This document shows positions 17,692 through 26,201 of a stretch of 64,000 bases of DNA, piece by piece. The position numbers were made by a program, and so were the translations under genes. Origin of the DNA: Faecalibacterium sp. UBA1771 (GTDB lineage: Bacteria > Bacillota > Clostridia > Oscillospirales > Ruminococcaceae); assembly GCA_002315315.1 (NCBI GenBank), contig DCGT01000047.1, forward strand, positions 1 through 64,000. Direction: 5' to 3'. The stretch's first letter is position 1; each line of letters opens with the position of its first letter. A model generated the notes under the pieces. That model saw only the letters and a list, made by a program, of their open reading frames with translations. It was not told the DNA's origin and did no database searches.

Positions 17692-18632
17692 CAGTTAACG
17701 AAGCTTCCGCTCTGCTCAAACAGCAGGATAACATTTTAATAATTACACACAAAAACCCCGACGGTGATACACTCGGTTGCGGCTATGCCCTTTGGGGTGC
17801 ACTGACACGGCTCGGTCGCCGTGTCAAGGTAGTAAACAGCGATGATATTCCGCACAAATACAGTTATCTGTACTCGGTTCACGATAAAACTGCAGTCGAT
17901 TTTAAACCCGAGTTTGTAATCGCAGTTGATATCGCTACACCTGACCTTGTCGGCAAACCTTATCAGGAGCTTTGTCGAAACGCTGATTTGTGCATCGACC
18001 ACCACGGCACCAACACAATGTACGCAAAAAAAACGGTTGTCGACGCCGAAAGTGCCTCTTGCTGTGAAATTATGACACGTGTTATCGACGAGCTTGGTGT
18101 AAAGCTTGACGATTATATTGCTTCTGCACTGTATACGGGACTGATCACAGATACCGGATGCTTCCGTCAACGCAACACGACTGTCGATTCTCACCTGCTC
18201 GCCGCCCGTCTGATGAACACGGGAATAGATTGGCAGGAGCTGAACAGAATTCACTTTGAGCAAAAATCCAAAAGCCGCCTTATGCTTGAACAGCTGGCTG
18301 TAGCAAATATGGACTTCACGCTTGATAACCGCGTAGCTATAATCACCATTACCCAAGATATGATGAAGCTGACCGGCGCTGTTCCCGGCGATGTAGAGGG
18401 TATAACACCGATTGCACGCTCCATTGAGGGCGTTGAGGTCGGCGTAACACTACGTCAGCTCGAAAGCGGCAACTGGAAATGCTCGTTGCGTACCCATAAT
18501 GTTGATGCCGCGGCTATCTGTGCGCAATTCGGAGGCGGAGGTCACTTCGGTGCTGCTGGCTTTGAGTGCTCCGGAGAACCTGACGATATCAAGACTATGC
18601 TCGTAAATGCAATAAAGGAAGTTCTCAAATGA
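17688..18632 (+). CDS. nrnA: DHH/DHHA1 phosphoesterase, NrnA-like
   Basis: A 314-residue cytosolic phosphoesterase related to Bacillus NrnA, which degrades short oligoribonucleotides and can dephosphorylate pAp. The DHH domain has THKNPDGDTLG (metal ligands), AVDIATPD, CIDHHGTN (DHH motif) and LITDTGCFR. The DHHA1 domain ends with QFGGGGHFGAAGFE, the substrate-binding glycine motif. Position between rbfA and truB is the usual Firmicutes arrangement. It is joined to both neighbours by 4-base ATGA overlaps. Confidence 0.93.
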   Translation: MTVNEASALLKQQDNILIITHKNPDGDTLGCGYALWGALTRLGRRVKVVNSDDIPHKYSYLYSVHDKTAVDFKPEFVIAVDIATPDLVGKPYQELCRNADLCIDHHGTNTMYAKKTVVDAESASCCEIMTRVIDELGVKLDDYIASALYTGLITDTGCFRQRNTTVDSHLLAARLMNTGIDWQELNRIHFEQKSKSRLMLEQLAVANMDFTLDNRVAIITITQDMMKLTGAVPGDVEGITPIARSIEGVEVGVTLRQLESGNWKCSLRTHNVDAAAICAQFGGGGHFGAAGFECSGEPDDIKTMLVNAIKEVLK

Positions 18633-19756
18633 ACGGAATCATAGTGTTGGATAAGCCGCAGGGCTTCACCTCATTCGATGCCGTCGCAAAACTGCGTGTA
18701 ATACTCCACACCAAAAAAATAGGACACGGCGGCACGCTCGACCCAATGGCAACGGGCGTACTGCCGATTTTTGTAGGTAATGCGACACGGGCGGTCGACC
18801 TTGTTCCAGATTCTCCCAAATGCTATACCGCTACGGCTCGTCTCGGCATACTCACCGATACGGGAGATATAACCGGCACGGTAACTCGATGTTCGGATTA
18901 TATACCGTCTCTCGACGAGCTGACCGCGGCTTGTGCAAAATTCATCGGCAAAATCGAACAGATTCCTCCTATGTACTCCGCGATAAAGGTCGGAGGCAGA
19001 AAGCTGTACGATATCGCGCGCTCGGGAAAGACAGTAGAACGTCAGCCAAGAAGCATCGAAATACACTCTCTTTACATAAACGACTATAACATTGAAAATA
19101 AAGAATTTTCCTTTACCGTTTCCTGCTCCAAAGGCACCTATGTGCGAACACTTTCCGAGGATATCGCCTCTGCCTGCAGTTCACTTGCGACTCTGACATC
19201 ACTGCGCCGCACGGAAAGCGGTGGCTTTACTCTTTCCGACTGTATGAGCTTTAATGAAATCGAAAAAGCGGTAAATGACAGTAATTATTCAACAGACAGT
19301 AATAATTTGTGTAATCCCGAGCACTACAATTCTGTTGAAAACCCTAACTGTTTTCAACAGAATGAACAACTTTTCAACAATACAGACGATGAAAGGCGCG
19401 AAAAAAGCCGTGTAACAGTTGTTGATAACACTGTCGATAAGTTGAAAACCGTTGAAAACTCGATATTCCGAAATGTAGATTCCGTCTTTCTTCCCTATCC
19501 CGCAATAACGCTTACCGAGGTAGCCGCCCGTCGATATTTGAGCGGTGCCGCGTTTGAGCGTGAAATTCTCAGTAACATAGACCCGTATCTTTACCCAGTA
19601 TCGGATGATAAAAAAATATGGCATCCCTTCAACAGCTTGCAATATGCCGAATATAATATACTTAGAGTATATTATCAAACAACTTTTCTCGGTCTTGCCG
19701 AGATTAAAAACGACACACTTGTCAAGCTGAAGCAGTTTTACAGTGACTGCATCTGA
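18629..19756 (+). CDS. truB: tRNA pseudouridine-55 synthase TruB with an inserted linker
   Basis: A 375-residue enzyme that makes pseudouridine 55 in tRNA T loops. Motif I DKPQGFTS and the catalytic block GGTLDPMATG (Asp38) are intact, as are YSAIKVGGRKLYDIAR and CSKGTYVRTLSEDI. The family is normally about 290-310 residues. Here about 70 residues (roughly 215-285) rich in Asn, Ser, Glu and Val separate the catalytic domain from the C-terminal part (FLPYPAITLTEVAARRYLSGA). The insert DNA contains GTTGAAAA repeats and a perfect inverted repeat. Coupled to nrnA by an ATGA overlap. Catalysis should be unaffected, since the insert lies after the core. Confidence 0.93.
   Translation: MNGIIVLDKPQGFTSFDAVAKLRVILHTKKIGHGGTLDPMATGVLPIFVGNATRAVDLVPDSPKCYTATARLGILTDTGDITGTVTRCSDYIPSLDELTAACAKFIGKIEQIPPMYSAIKVGGRKLYDIARSGKTVERQPRSIEIHSLYINDYNIENKEFSFTVSCSKGTYVRTLSEDIASACSSLATLTSLRRTESGGFTLSDCMSFNEIEKAVNDSNYSTDSNNLCNPEHYNSVENPNCFQQNEQLFNNTDDERREKSRVTVVDNTVDKLKTVENSIFRNVDSVFLPYPAITLTEVAARRYLSGAAFEREILSNIDPYLYPVSDDKKIWHPFNSLQYAEYNILRVYYQTTFLGLAEIKNDTLVKLKQFYSDCI
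19329..19363. repeat. Perfect inverted repeat within truB
   Basis: Two 14-base arms (19329-19342 and 19350-19363) are exact reverse complements around a 7-base spacer. Further GTTGAAAAC copies follow at 19441 and 19451. The repeats account for the Asn/Val/Glu-rich insert of TruB and have no terminator T tract. Confidence 0.8.
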
Positions 19757-19804
19757 TATTACATCGGCTTTCGGATTACATTTATATTCCGGGGAGGTTT
19801 AATA

Positions 19805-20686
19805 ATGGAAATTTTTGACAAAATTACTCCTTATGGCACCAAGACAGCGGTTGCGCTCGGATACTTTGACGGTGTACATAGAGGTCACGAAGCCGTGCTT
19901 CGTCGCACGGTGGAGCTTGCGGAACGAATGAAGCTTGTTCCGATCGTTTTCACCTTTAATTTTACCGAAGCAAGACCCTCAGGTAAAGGCGCAAAGGATG
20001 TAATGCGGTTTGAAGATAAGGTTGCGCTGTTTGAACAAATCGGAATCAAGGCGTGCTATCATATTGTTTTTTCGGAGCTGGAATCACTCTCTACACAGCA
20101 GTTTGTAGACCTGATAATGGGTCACGGCTGTCTTAATGCCGCAGTGGTCTGCTGCGGCGCCGATTTCCGCCTCGGCAAAGGACGGGAGGGCGACGTCAAA
20201 AGCCTGCGCAAGCTCTGCGGTCCTTACGGCACACAGGTTTTTGATATTCGTCAGCTCAGCGATAACGGCGTTGTAAGCACGACAAGAATAAAAGCGGCGA
20301 TTGAAAGCGGAGATATGGCGCTTGCTGAAAAGCTCTGCGGGCACTCGTACCGTCTGCCGTTTACGGTAATCGACGCTTCACCTTCAAAGAAAAATCTGCA
20401 CATCGTTCAGTTCGAGCAGCTGTCGGAGGACAACTATGTCTGCCCCAAGGCCGGTATTTATTCCTCGTCGGTTTCGGATGGAGTCATCGAATACCCTTCA
20501 GTAACCATTGCGTATCCGTTCCGGGATGGAGTAACCTCCTTTGACACCTATGCACTTGATGCCCCGCTGTCAGACCATGTAACGGTTGAGCTTACCGAGC
20601 GTATATCCTCGGACCTGCCCTCAGACCGATACGACCGTGATTTCTATGCCGAGCAGTACATCGAGAAGCTTCGCACGAAGCTGTAA
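19805..20686 (+). CDS. ribF: RibF-like FAD synthetase with a degenerate flavokinase domain
   Basis: A 293-residue protein. Its N-terminal half is the FMN adenylyltransferase (nucleotidyltransferase) domain, with GYFDGVHRGHEAVL (about 19-32), CCGADFRLGKGREGD and the STTRIKAAI motif. The C-terminal half occupies the place of riboflavin kinase but lacks the hallmark GRxxGxPTAN block and keeps only a weak PKAGIYSSSV segment. FAD synthesis from FMN is therefore expected, while riboflavin phosphorylation is doubtful. GGGGAGG is 7 bases before the ATG. It lies 48 bases after truB in the usual operon position. Confidence 0.85.
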   Translation: MEIFDKITPYGTKTAVALGYFDGVHRGHEAVLRRTVELAERMKLVPIVFTFNFTEARPSGKGAKDVMRFEDKVALFEQIGIKACYHIVFSELESLSTQQFVDLIMGHGCLNAAVVCCGADFRLGKGREGDVKSLRKLCGPYGTQVFDIRQLSDNGVVSTTRIKAAIESGDMALAEKLCGHSYRLPFTVIDASPSKKNLHIVQFEQLSEDNYVCPKAGIYSSSVSDGVIEYPSVTIAYPFRDGVTSFDTYALDAPLSDHVTVELTERISSDLPSDRYDRDFYAEQYIEKLRTKL

Positions 20687-20795
20687 GCAACTGTAACCAA
20701 CGAATAAAATACGGCGTATCCAAATCAATGCCGTAGCGAATGCCGACTTTGTTACTGCATTAAAAGCAATTCTAAATTTTCAAAAATCGCCGAAG

Positions 20796-20814
20796 ATTCG
20801 GTAAATTACCGAAT
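20796..20814. other. Short palindrome in the ribF-serC gap
   Basis: ATTCGGTA and TACCGAAT (20796-20803, 20807-20814) form an 8-bp stem around AAT. No T tract follows, so it is not a clear terminator; it could be an operator or RNA hairpin. The rest of 20687-20911 shows only a short ACGGC/GCCGT stem near 20713 and no known riboswitch. Confidence 0.4.
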
Positions 20815-20911
20815 TGTTATGACGAAAGCTGAAATTTGCAACAAAAAATACTGCAATGTTCGGATATATTACTGCAAAGCAACAAAGTGTTATGAAATTA
20901 TCAATCTACTG

Positions 20912-20940
20912 TTGACTATATCGAATTGTGTACTTATAAT
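20912..20940 (+). promoter_or_regulatory. Promoter of serC-serA
   Basis: TTGACT (20912-20917), a 17-bp spacer and TATAAT (20935-20940). Transcription would begin at about 20947, leaving a ~40-base leader. Confidence 0.85.
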
Positions 20941-20988
20941 AGAATATACCCCTAATATAAATAAAAATAATAACGGAGGAACGGATTT

Positions 20989-22077
20989 ATGGCAAGAGTT
21001 TATAATTTCAGCGCGGGACCGTCTATGATGCCCCTGCCGGTGCTTGAACGCGCCGCAAAGGAGTTGGTCGAATACGGATGTTCCGGTCAGTCTGTAATGG
21101 AGATGAGCCACCGATCTCCCGAGTTCGATAAAATAATCAAAGACTGCGAAGCGAAGTTCCGCAAGGTAATGAACATCCCCGACAACTATCAGGTAATGTT
21201 CCTGCAGGGCGGCGGCTGGACACAGTTCGCTATGGTACCAATGAACTTTATGACAGTCAACAAGACTGCAGATTATATTCTGACCGGATCTTGGGCAAAG
21301 AATGCTTTTAAGGAAGCAAAAAAGTTCGGTACACCCGTAGAGGTCGCCTCGAGCGCAGACGAGAACTTCTCCTATATTCCCACCATCGACCGCGACAAGC
21401 TTAATCCCAATGCGGATTATATGTACATCTGCTACAACAACACCATTTTCGGCACCGCATATCAAGCACCGCCCGAAACACTCCCCGGCGTACCTCTCAT
21501 CGCCGATATTTCGAGCTGTATTTTGAGCGGTCCGCTCGATGTTTCCAAGTTCGGAATGTTCTTCGCCGGCGCGCAAAAGAATATGGGACCTGCCGGTTTG
21601 GTCGTTGCCGTTGTTCGCGACGATATGTTTGACCGTATCGACAGCTCTATCCCGACTATGATGAACTACACAACACATCGTGACGCTCATTCGCTGTTCA
21701 ACACCCCGCCGACCTATTCCATCTATATGCTGTCACTTGTGCTTGATTGGCTGCTTGACGACATCGGCGGACTTGACAATATGCTCAAAATCAATACCAA
21801 AAAAGCGGAAATGCTTTACGGTTATCTTGATAACAGCAAGCTGTTTATTCCCACCGCACGCCCCGACAGCCGTTCTATTATGAACGTCGACTTCGTAACC
21901 GGCAACGCAGATCTCGATAAGGAATTTTGCGCTCTTGCCGAAGCCGAGGGTATGGTCAACCTTAAGGGTCATCGCTCTGTCGGCGGAATCCGCGCTTCTA
22001 TCTACAACGCGATGCCTATCGAAGGCGTTGAGAAGCTCGTTGCCTTTATGGATAAATTTGAAAAGGAACACAAATAA
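20989..22077 (+). CDS. serC: Phosphoserine aminotransferase
   Basis: A 362-residue PLP enzyme that converts 3-phosphohydroxypyruvate and glutamate to O-phosphoserine. The beginning YNFSAGPSMMP, the active-site Lys in FFAGAQKNMGPAG and the C-terminal GHRSVGGIRASIYNA are diagnostic of SerC. GGAGG stands 8-12 bases before ATG. serA starts 3 bases after its stop, so consecutive pathway steps are co-expressed in reverse order. No serB homologue is in the window. Confidence 0.97.
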   Translation: MARVYNFSAGPSMMPLPVLERAAKELVEYGCSGQSVMEMSHRSPEFDKIIKDCEAKFRKVMNIPDNYQVMFLQGGGWTQFAMVPMNFMTVNKTADYILTGSWAKNAFKEAKKFGTPVEVASSADENFSYIPTIDRDKLNPNADYMYICYNNTIFGTAYQAPPETLPGVPLIADISSCILSGPLDVSKFGMFFAGAQKNMGPAGLVVAVVRDDMFDRIDSSIPTMMNYTTHRDAHSLFNTPPTYSIYMLSLVLDWLLDDIGGLDNMLKINTKKAEMLYGYLDNSKLFIPTARPDSRSIMNVDFVTGNADLDKEFCALAEAEGMVNLKGHRSVGGIRASIYNAMPIEGVEKLVAFMDKFEKEHK

Positions 22078-22080
22078 CTC

Positions 22081-23253
22081 ATGTATAATCTTCTCACATT
22101 AAATAAAATTGCAAAAATCGGTCTTGATACCATTCCCGCAGATGAATTTACCATATCCGACAGCTGTGAAAACCCCGACGGTATACTGCTTCGCTCTTTC
22201 CAACTTAAAAATCAGGCACTCCCCGAGAGCCTTCTTGCGGTAGCGAGAGCCGGAGCCGGTGTCAACAACATTCAGATTGCCGACTGCACCGACAAGGGAA
22301 TCCCTGTATTCAACACACCGGGAGCCAACGCCAACGCCGTAAAGGAATTGGTACTTGCCGCTCTGTTTATGTCCTCCCGTAACGTCAAGTCCGCTTTCGA
22401 GTGGGTCGAAACTATTAAGGATAAGGGCGATGAAATCGAGGATTTGGTCGAAAAGGGCAAGAGCCAGTTCGTAGGACCCGAGGTTTTCGGCAAGAAGCTC
22501 GGTGTTATCGGTCTCGGCGCAATCGGTGTATTGGTTGCCAACGCCGCAACCCACCTCGGTCTGACTGTATACGGCTATGACCCGTATATCTCGGTCGAGA
22601 ACGCATGGAATTTGTCCCGCTCGGTACAGCACGTCACCGACATCAACGAGCTGTATGCCAACTGCGACTATATCACAGTACACATTCCGCTTAATGACGC
22701 AACAAAGGGAACGATTAATGAAGCCGCTTTGGCGGAAATGAAGGACGGAGTACGCATCATCAACATCGCCCGCGGCGGAATTGTCGATGATGATGCTATG
22801 ATCGCCGCTCTTGAATCCGGTAAGGTAGCCTGCTACTTCACCGATTTCCCCAACGGAAAAATTCTCGGCAAAAAGAACGTTGTCGCCCTGCCCCACCTCG
22901 GTGCGTCAACACCCGAATCTGAGGATAACTGTGCCGTTATGGCGTCACGCGAGCTGGTAAGCTATCTCAAATTCGGCTCTGTCAACAACGCAGTCAACTT
23001 CCCCAATGTTGACCTGCCCCGTCTGCACACCGGCAGAATAGCGCTGTTCAACAGCAATGTTCCCAATATGCTGTCGTCCATCACCTCTACCGTAGGCGAA
23101 TTCGGATACAACATTGAGAATCTCATAAACAAGTCCAAAAAGGGCGGTACCGTCGCCTACACCGTAATCGACCTCGACAAGGTTCCGTCCGATGAGCTTG
23201 TCAACAAGCTGACCGCGATGGACGGTATAATCAGAGTTCGTGTTATCGGCTGA
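22081..23253 (+). CDS. serA: D-3-phosphoglycerate dehydrogenase
   Basis: A 390-residue NAD-dependent dehydrogenase for the first step of serine synthesis. The Rossmann motif GVIGLGAIGVLVANAA and the 2-hydroxyacid dehydrogenase signatures (VHIPLNDATKGTIN, RIINIARGGIVDD) are present, with catalytic His in LPHLGASTPESE. A short ACT domain (about 310-390, beginning after FPNVDLPR) ends the protein and may sense serine. It is the short form without the intervening domain. It forms a two-gene operon with serC and ends at a clear terminator. Confidence 0.95.
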   Translation: MYNLLTLNKIAKIGLDTIPADEFTISDSCENPDGILLRSFQLKNQALPESLLAVARAGAGVNNIQIADCTDKGIPVFNTPGANANAVKELVLAALFMSSRNVKSAFEWVETIKDKGDEIEDLVEKGKSQFVGPEVFGKKLGVIGLGAIGVLVANAATHLGLTVYGYDPYISVENAWNLSRSVQHVTDINELYANCDYITVHIPLNDATKGTINEAALAEMKDGVRIINIARGGIVDDDAMIAALESGKVACYFTDFPNGKILGKKNVVALPHLGASTPESEDNCAVMASRELVSYLKFGSVNNAVNFPNVDLPRLHTGRIALFNSNVPNMLSSITSTVGEFGYNIENLINKSKKGGTVAYTVIDLDKVPSDELVNKLTAMDGIIRVRVIG

Positions 23254-23268
23254 TTTACATAAAATTTA

Positions 23269-23301
23269 TCCCGCTGTGATAAATTCACGGCGGGATTTTT
23301 T
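23269..23301 (+). terminator. Terminator of serC-serA
   Basis: An 11-bp stem (23269-23279 with 23285-23295, one T-G pair), a 5-base loop and a T6 tail. The rest of the gap to 23447 is AT-rich with no feature I can name. Confidence 0.9.
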
Positions 23302-23447
23302 ACTATATTTATTTGTATAAATGTTATTTGAAGAATTATGTTTTCATGTTGACTTCCAAACCGGATTAGTTTTATCGCTTATCTGCCCAAATAACACAAT
23401 ATATGTACAGTACAAAAATTCGGTAAAGCTCTTAAATCGTATATTCA

Positions 23448-24542
23448 TTACTGCTTTATGGTAAGCTTCTTTACCTTTTGTCCGATGCATTTTTCCACAT
23501 TTTCACAGAAACCGTCAACACGTTCATTTGAAACAACGGCAAGTGCTGTACCTGCAAAGCCACCTCCGTGCACCCTCACCGCACCGTCGTCACCCGCAAA
23601 CCTGCGGCATACCGCAAGAGTAAAGGCAAGACGCTGTTCATCCTCATTGGGAATAACATTTTGGAGATATTGCCAAGACGAAGCACCAGAGTCATTTACC
23701 AAGCTTAAAAATCTATTAAAATTATTATCCTTGAGCGATCTGTATTGTTCCTCAACTCTACGCTGTTCGTCGAAAAAATGCATTGCGCGAAGAACAGCAC
23801 GAGCTTTACAGCGTCTGCTTATCTCCTTTAAATTATCGTAAAAAAGTGACTCGTCAACCTCTCTAAGATAATCTTTACCGAAAATTTTTGACACCGACAG
23901 CATATCGGTTGTAATGTCAGCGTACAGTTGTGTGAGATTTGCGTGACTTGCGCCCGAATCAACAACGCACAACGAATATCCGGATTTGCTAAAATCAAAA
24001 TCAAGCCGATCAACAATCGGTTCATTGTCCTTAAAGTCTATGTAAACAAGACCCTCTACAGATGACGCCATCTGGTCCATCAGACCGCACGGCTTACCGA
24101 AATATATATTTTCTGCATTCTGACCGATTTTAGCTATATCATTATCCGAAACGGCATTACCACAGTACAGCTTGTTGATAATTCTTGCAATCAGAACCTC
24201 GAAAGCCGCGGAGCTGCTCAGACCAGACCCTACTCCTACCTGAGATTCAACGGTAGCATCAAATCCTCCCACGCGATATCCGAGACATGCAAAGCCTGCG
24301 GCGACACCTCTGATGAGTGCCGCAGTGGTACCCTTTTCATATTCACGCGCGGCAAGACATCTTATATCAACATTAAAAACGCCCTGTTCACCGCAATTTA
24401 CACGAATCATATCACCGTTCACGGCAACCGCTTCGGCATTCATCGTTATATCCACTGCCGCCGCCAAAACACTTCCGTGTTGGTGGTCGGTGTGGTTTCC
24501 GCCTATTTCAACTCGACCGCAAGCATAAAAAGTATTGCTCAT
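23448..24542 (-). CDS. galK: Galactokinase
   Basis: A 364-residue GHMP kinase that phosphorylates galactose at C1. The galactokinase signature is GRVEIGGNHTDHQHG (residues 9-23). It has Asn16 where the E. coli/yeast-type signature has Glu (GEHTDYN). The ATP loop GVGSGLSSSAA and the third motif GGGFAGTALAVV are intact, and the catalytic-base Asp is in GLMDQMAS. Length is close to the family's 380-400. No galT or galE is adjacent. Both flanking gene blocks are separated from it by terminators or empty sequence, so it seems monocistronic. The altered sugar motif is shared by some clostridial galactokinases as I recall, so the assignment stands. Confidence 0.9.
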   Translation of the reverse strand: MSNTFYACGRVEIGGNHTDHQHGSVLAAAVDITMNAEAVAVNGDMIRVNCGEQGVFNVDIRCLAAREYEKGTTAALIRGVAAGFACLGYRVGGFDATVESQVGVGSGLSSSAAFEVLIARIINKLYCGNAVSDNDIAKIGQNAENIYFGKPCGLMDQMASSVEGLVYIDFKDNEPIVDRLDFDFSKSGYSLCVVDSGASHANLTQLYADITTDMLSVSKIFGKDYLREVDESLFYDNLKEISRRCKARAVLRAMHFFDEQRRVEEQYRSLKDNNFNRFLSLVNDSGASSWQYLQNVIPNEDEQRLAFTLAVCRRFAGDDGAVRVHGGGFAGTALAVVSNERVDGFCENVEKCIGQKVKKLTIKQ

Positions 24543-24612
24543 ATCGACACCTCAAAGCCGTTAATAAACTTATAATACTAAAATAATACCACAATACACG
24601 TTAAAAAAACAG

Positions 24613-24653
24613 ACAAAAACACCCGACACGAATCTTGACATTCGCAGCGGGTG
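24613..24653 (-). terminator. Terminator for the esterase gene
   Basis: CACCCG and ATTCG-type arms (24620-24633 with 24640-24653) form a stem with a 3-nt internal loop. On the minus strand it is followed by a T5 tail (A run at 24615-24619) and a further T run. It ends the minus-strand esterase transcript before galK. Confidence 0.8.
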
Positions 24654-24691
24654 CTTTTGAATAGGAGAGAGAATCTTTTATTGGAAGGAAA

Positions 24692-25951
24692 TTACTTTTT
24701 GAAAATTTCCTTCATGAAATCGCGGGCGCAAAAACGCCACACGTCCCATTCGTGATAACCGGGATAGCTGAAATACTTGACGTTGTATCCCTTTTCGATA
24801 AATTCCTTAACCTGCGGCTCTGTGTACTGATGACGCGGATCATCGATTCCGCAACCGACAAAGGTTACATCGAACATACTGTTGTAATGCTCGGGAGTCG
24901 AGAACAAGTCTCCGAACGCCGGCGGGTCGAACGGAGCGGGATTGCCGTCCTTATCAAAGGTGATACCACCGGGAACAGTGGAAACACCCTTAGCGGCGAA
25001 TCCGGCGCCGGAGCTGAACTGACCGAAATTCCCGAAAGCTTCAGGGAAGTTGTGAGCGATATTACGAGCCATTCTTCCGCCTGCAGACAGACCGGACATA
25101 GCGCGATGCTTGCGATCGGCGATGGTGCGATAATGTTCATCAACAAACGGAATAATCTCATTAATCATAATTTCGGGGAAACCGTCGTCGACAAACGAAC
25201 CGTCATCAAGCTCCTTGGGAGCGGCAAATGCACTTGCAACGATAATCATTTCCTCCGCTTCACCCTTGGCGATGAGGTTATCGGCGATATAATTCAGCTT
25301 GCCCTGCCAAAACCAACCGACTTCGTTCTCACCGCCGCCGTGCAGAATGTGCATAACGGGGTATCTCTTGTCGGTCTTTTCGTATCCCGCGGGGGTATAT
25401 ATCCACAGATTGCGATAACGACCTGTTGCGGCGCTTTTTACGATGTCCATGTGAATTGTACCGTGCGGAACATCGTTGAGCAGATAGAAATCGTCATCGG
25501 GCAGAGGAACTTCAAAATAGTTCATTACAAAGGAAGCGCCGAAACCGAAGGGCAGAACCGGATTGACGGTCTGTACACCGTCGACAAAATATACATGATA
25601 GTGAAAACCGGGTCCGACATCATCGAGGACTATCTTCCAATATCCGTCCTCAATCTTTTCCATATCGTAACGACCCATCATAGACCCGCCGATACCGGCA
25701 ATTTCAACACGACTTGCCTTCGGGGCAAAAAAGGTTATTTCGGCTTTGCCGCTGTCAAGAATTCTGCAACCGGGAACATTTTCAAACGGAGCACCCGTAT
25801 TAAAGGCTACCGACGGCAAAACAACCTTTGCACCGGCGGCAGGGTCAATGGGACTATTGGACGAATCCAAAAGAACGAACTTGCGGCTTACAGGGTCAAA
25901 ATTCAGCATATGAGAATTGAGCGCCTGATTGTCTCTGATTTCTTTTTTCAA
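24692..25951 (-). CDS. CE1-like esterase with N-terminal E-set domain
   Basis: A 419-residue alpha/beta-hydrolase of the esterase D/feruloyl-acetylxylan esterase type. Residues about 60-150 look like a CBM48-type immunoglobulin-like E-set domain. The hydrolase domain follows, with HILHGGGENE (oxyanion region), nucleophile Ser289 in GLSAG, Asp in GCGIDDPRH and His in PGYHEWDVW. There is no signal peptide, so it acts inside the cell or is released otherwise; deacylation of imported xylo-oligosaccharides is plausible, in line with the arabinose genes nearby. The start is TTG at 25949-25951, with GGAGG 7 bases upstream; no ATG is available near the conserved start. Confidence 0.85.
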   Translation of the reverse strand: MKKEIRDNQALNSHMLNFDPVSRKFVLLDSSNSPIDPAAGAKVVLPSVAFNTGAPFENVPGCRILDSGKAEITFFAPKASRVEIAGIGGSMMGRYDMEKIEDGYWKIVLDDVGPGFHYHVYFVDGVQTVNPVLPFGFGASFVMNYFEVPLPDDDFYLLNDVPHGTIHMDIVKSAATGRYRNLWIYTPAGYEKTDKRYPVMHILHGGGENEVGWFWQGKLNYIADNLIAKGEAEEMIIVASAFAAPKELDDGSFVDDGFPEIMINEIIPFVDEHYRTIADRKHRAMSGLSAGGRMARNIAHNFPEAFGNFGQFSSGAGFAAKGVSTVPGGITFDKDGNPAPFDPPAFGDLFSTPEHYNSMFDVTFVGCGIDDPRHQYTEPQVKEFIEKGYNVKYFSYPGYHEWDVWRFCARDFMKEIFKK

Positions 25952-26148
25952 CTTAATACCTCCGATGCATCATCAAATAATACAAAAATAAACATATCAT
26001 CTGAATTGTTTAATATGATTTTAACACAAACTGTTACTAATTTCCATAAAATAATAACAATTAAGTCTTAAATTAATTCGTAAATTATTACCAAACCCCT
26101 AAAAAGTGCAAACGCCGATTTCATCACGGTTCGCGGATAATGCTCTGT

Positions 26149-26184
26149 AAAAAAACGCCTCGCAGTCAGAATAGACTGCGAGGC
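26149..26184 (-). terminator. Terminator of the rnf operon
   Basis: A perfect 11-bp stem (26157-26167 with 26174-26184), a 6-base loop and, on the minus strand, a T7 tail (A run at 26149-26155). Confidence 0.95.
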
Positions 26185-26201
26185 AAAATATAAAACGGTA
26201 A

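Noticed and set aside
19329..19460. GTTGAAAA repeats as a CRISPR array
   Set aside because: Repeats are short, irregularly spaced and inside an intact coding frame; there are no uniform spacers or cas genes.
20687..20988. FMN, glycine or serine-related riboswitch between ribF and serC
   Set aside because: I see no conserved riboswitch core; only short stems and a normal promoter with a ~40-base leader are present.
24752..26071. Long 439-residue open frame on the plus strand
   Set aside because: It lies antisense to the esterase gene, has no family resemblance, and the opposite frame has a clear catalytic triad and ribosome site.
26072..26148. A gene between the esterase start and the rnf terminator
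   Set aside because: The stretch is AT-rich, has no frame with a ribosome site, and holds only upstream sequence of the esterase.
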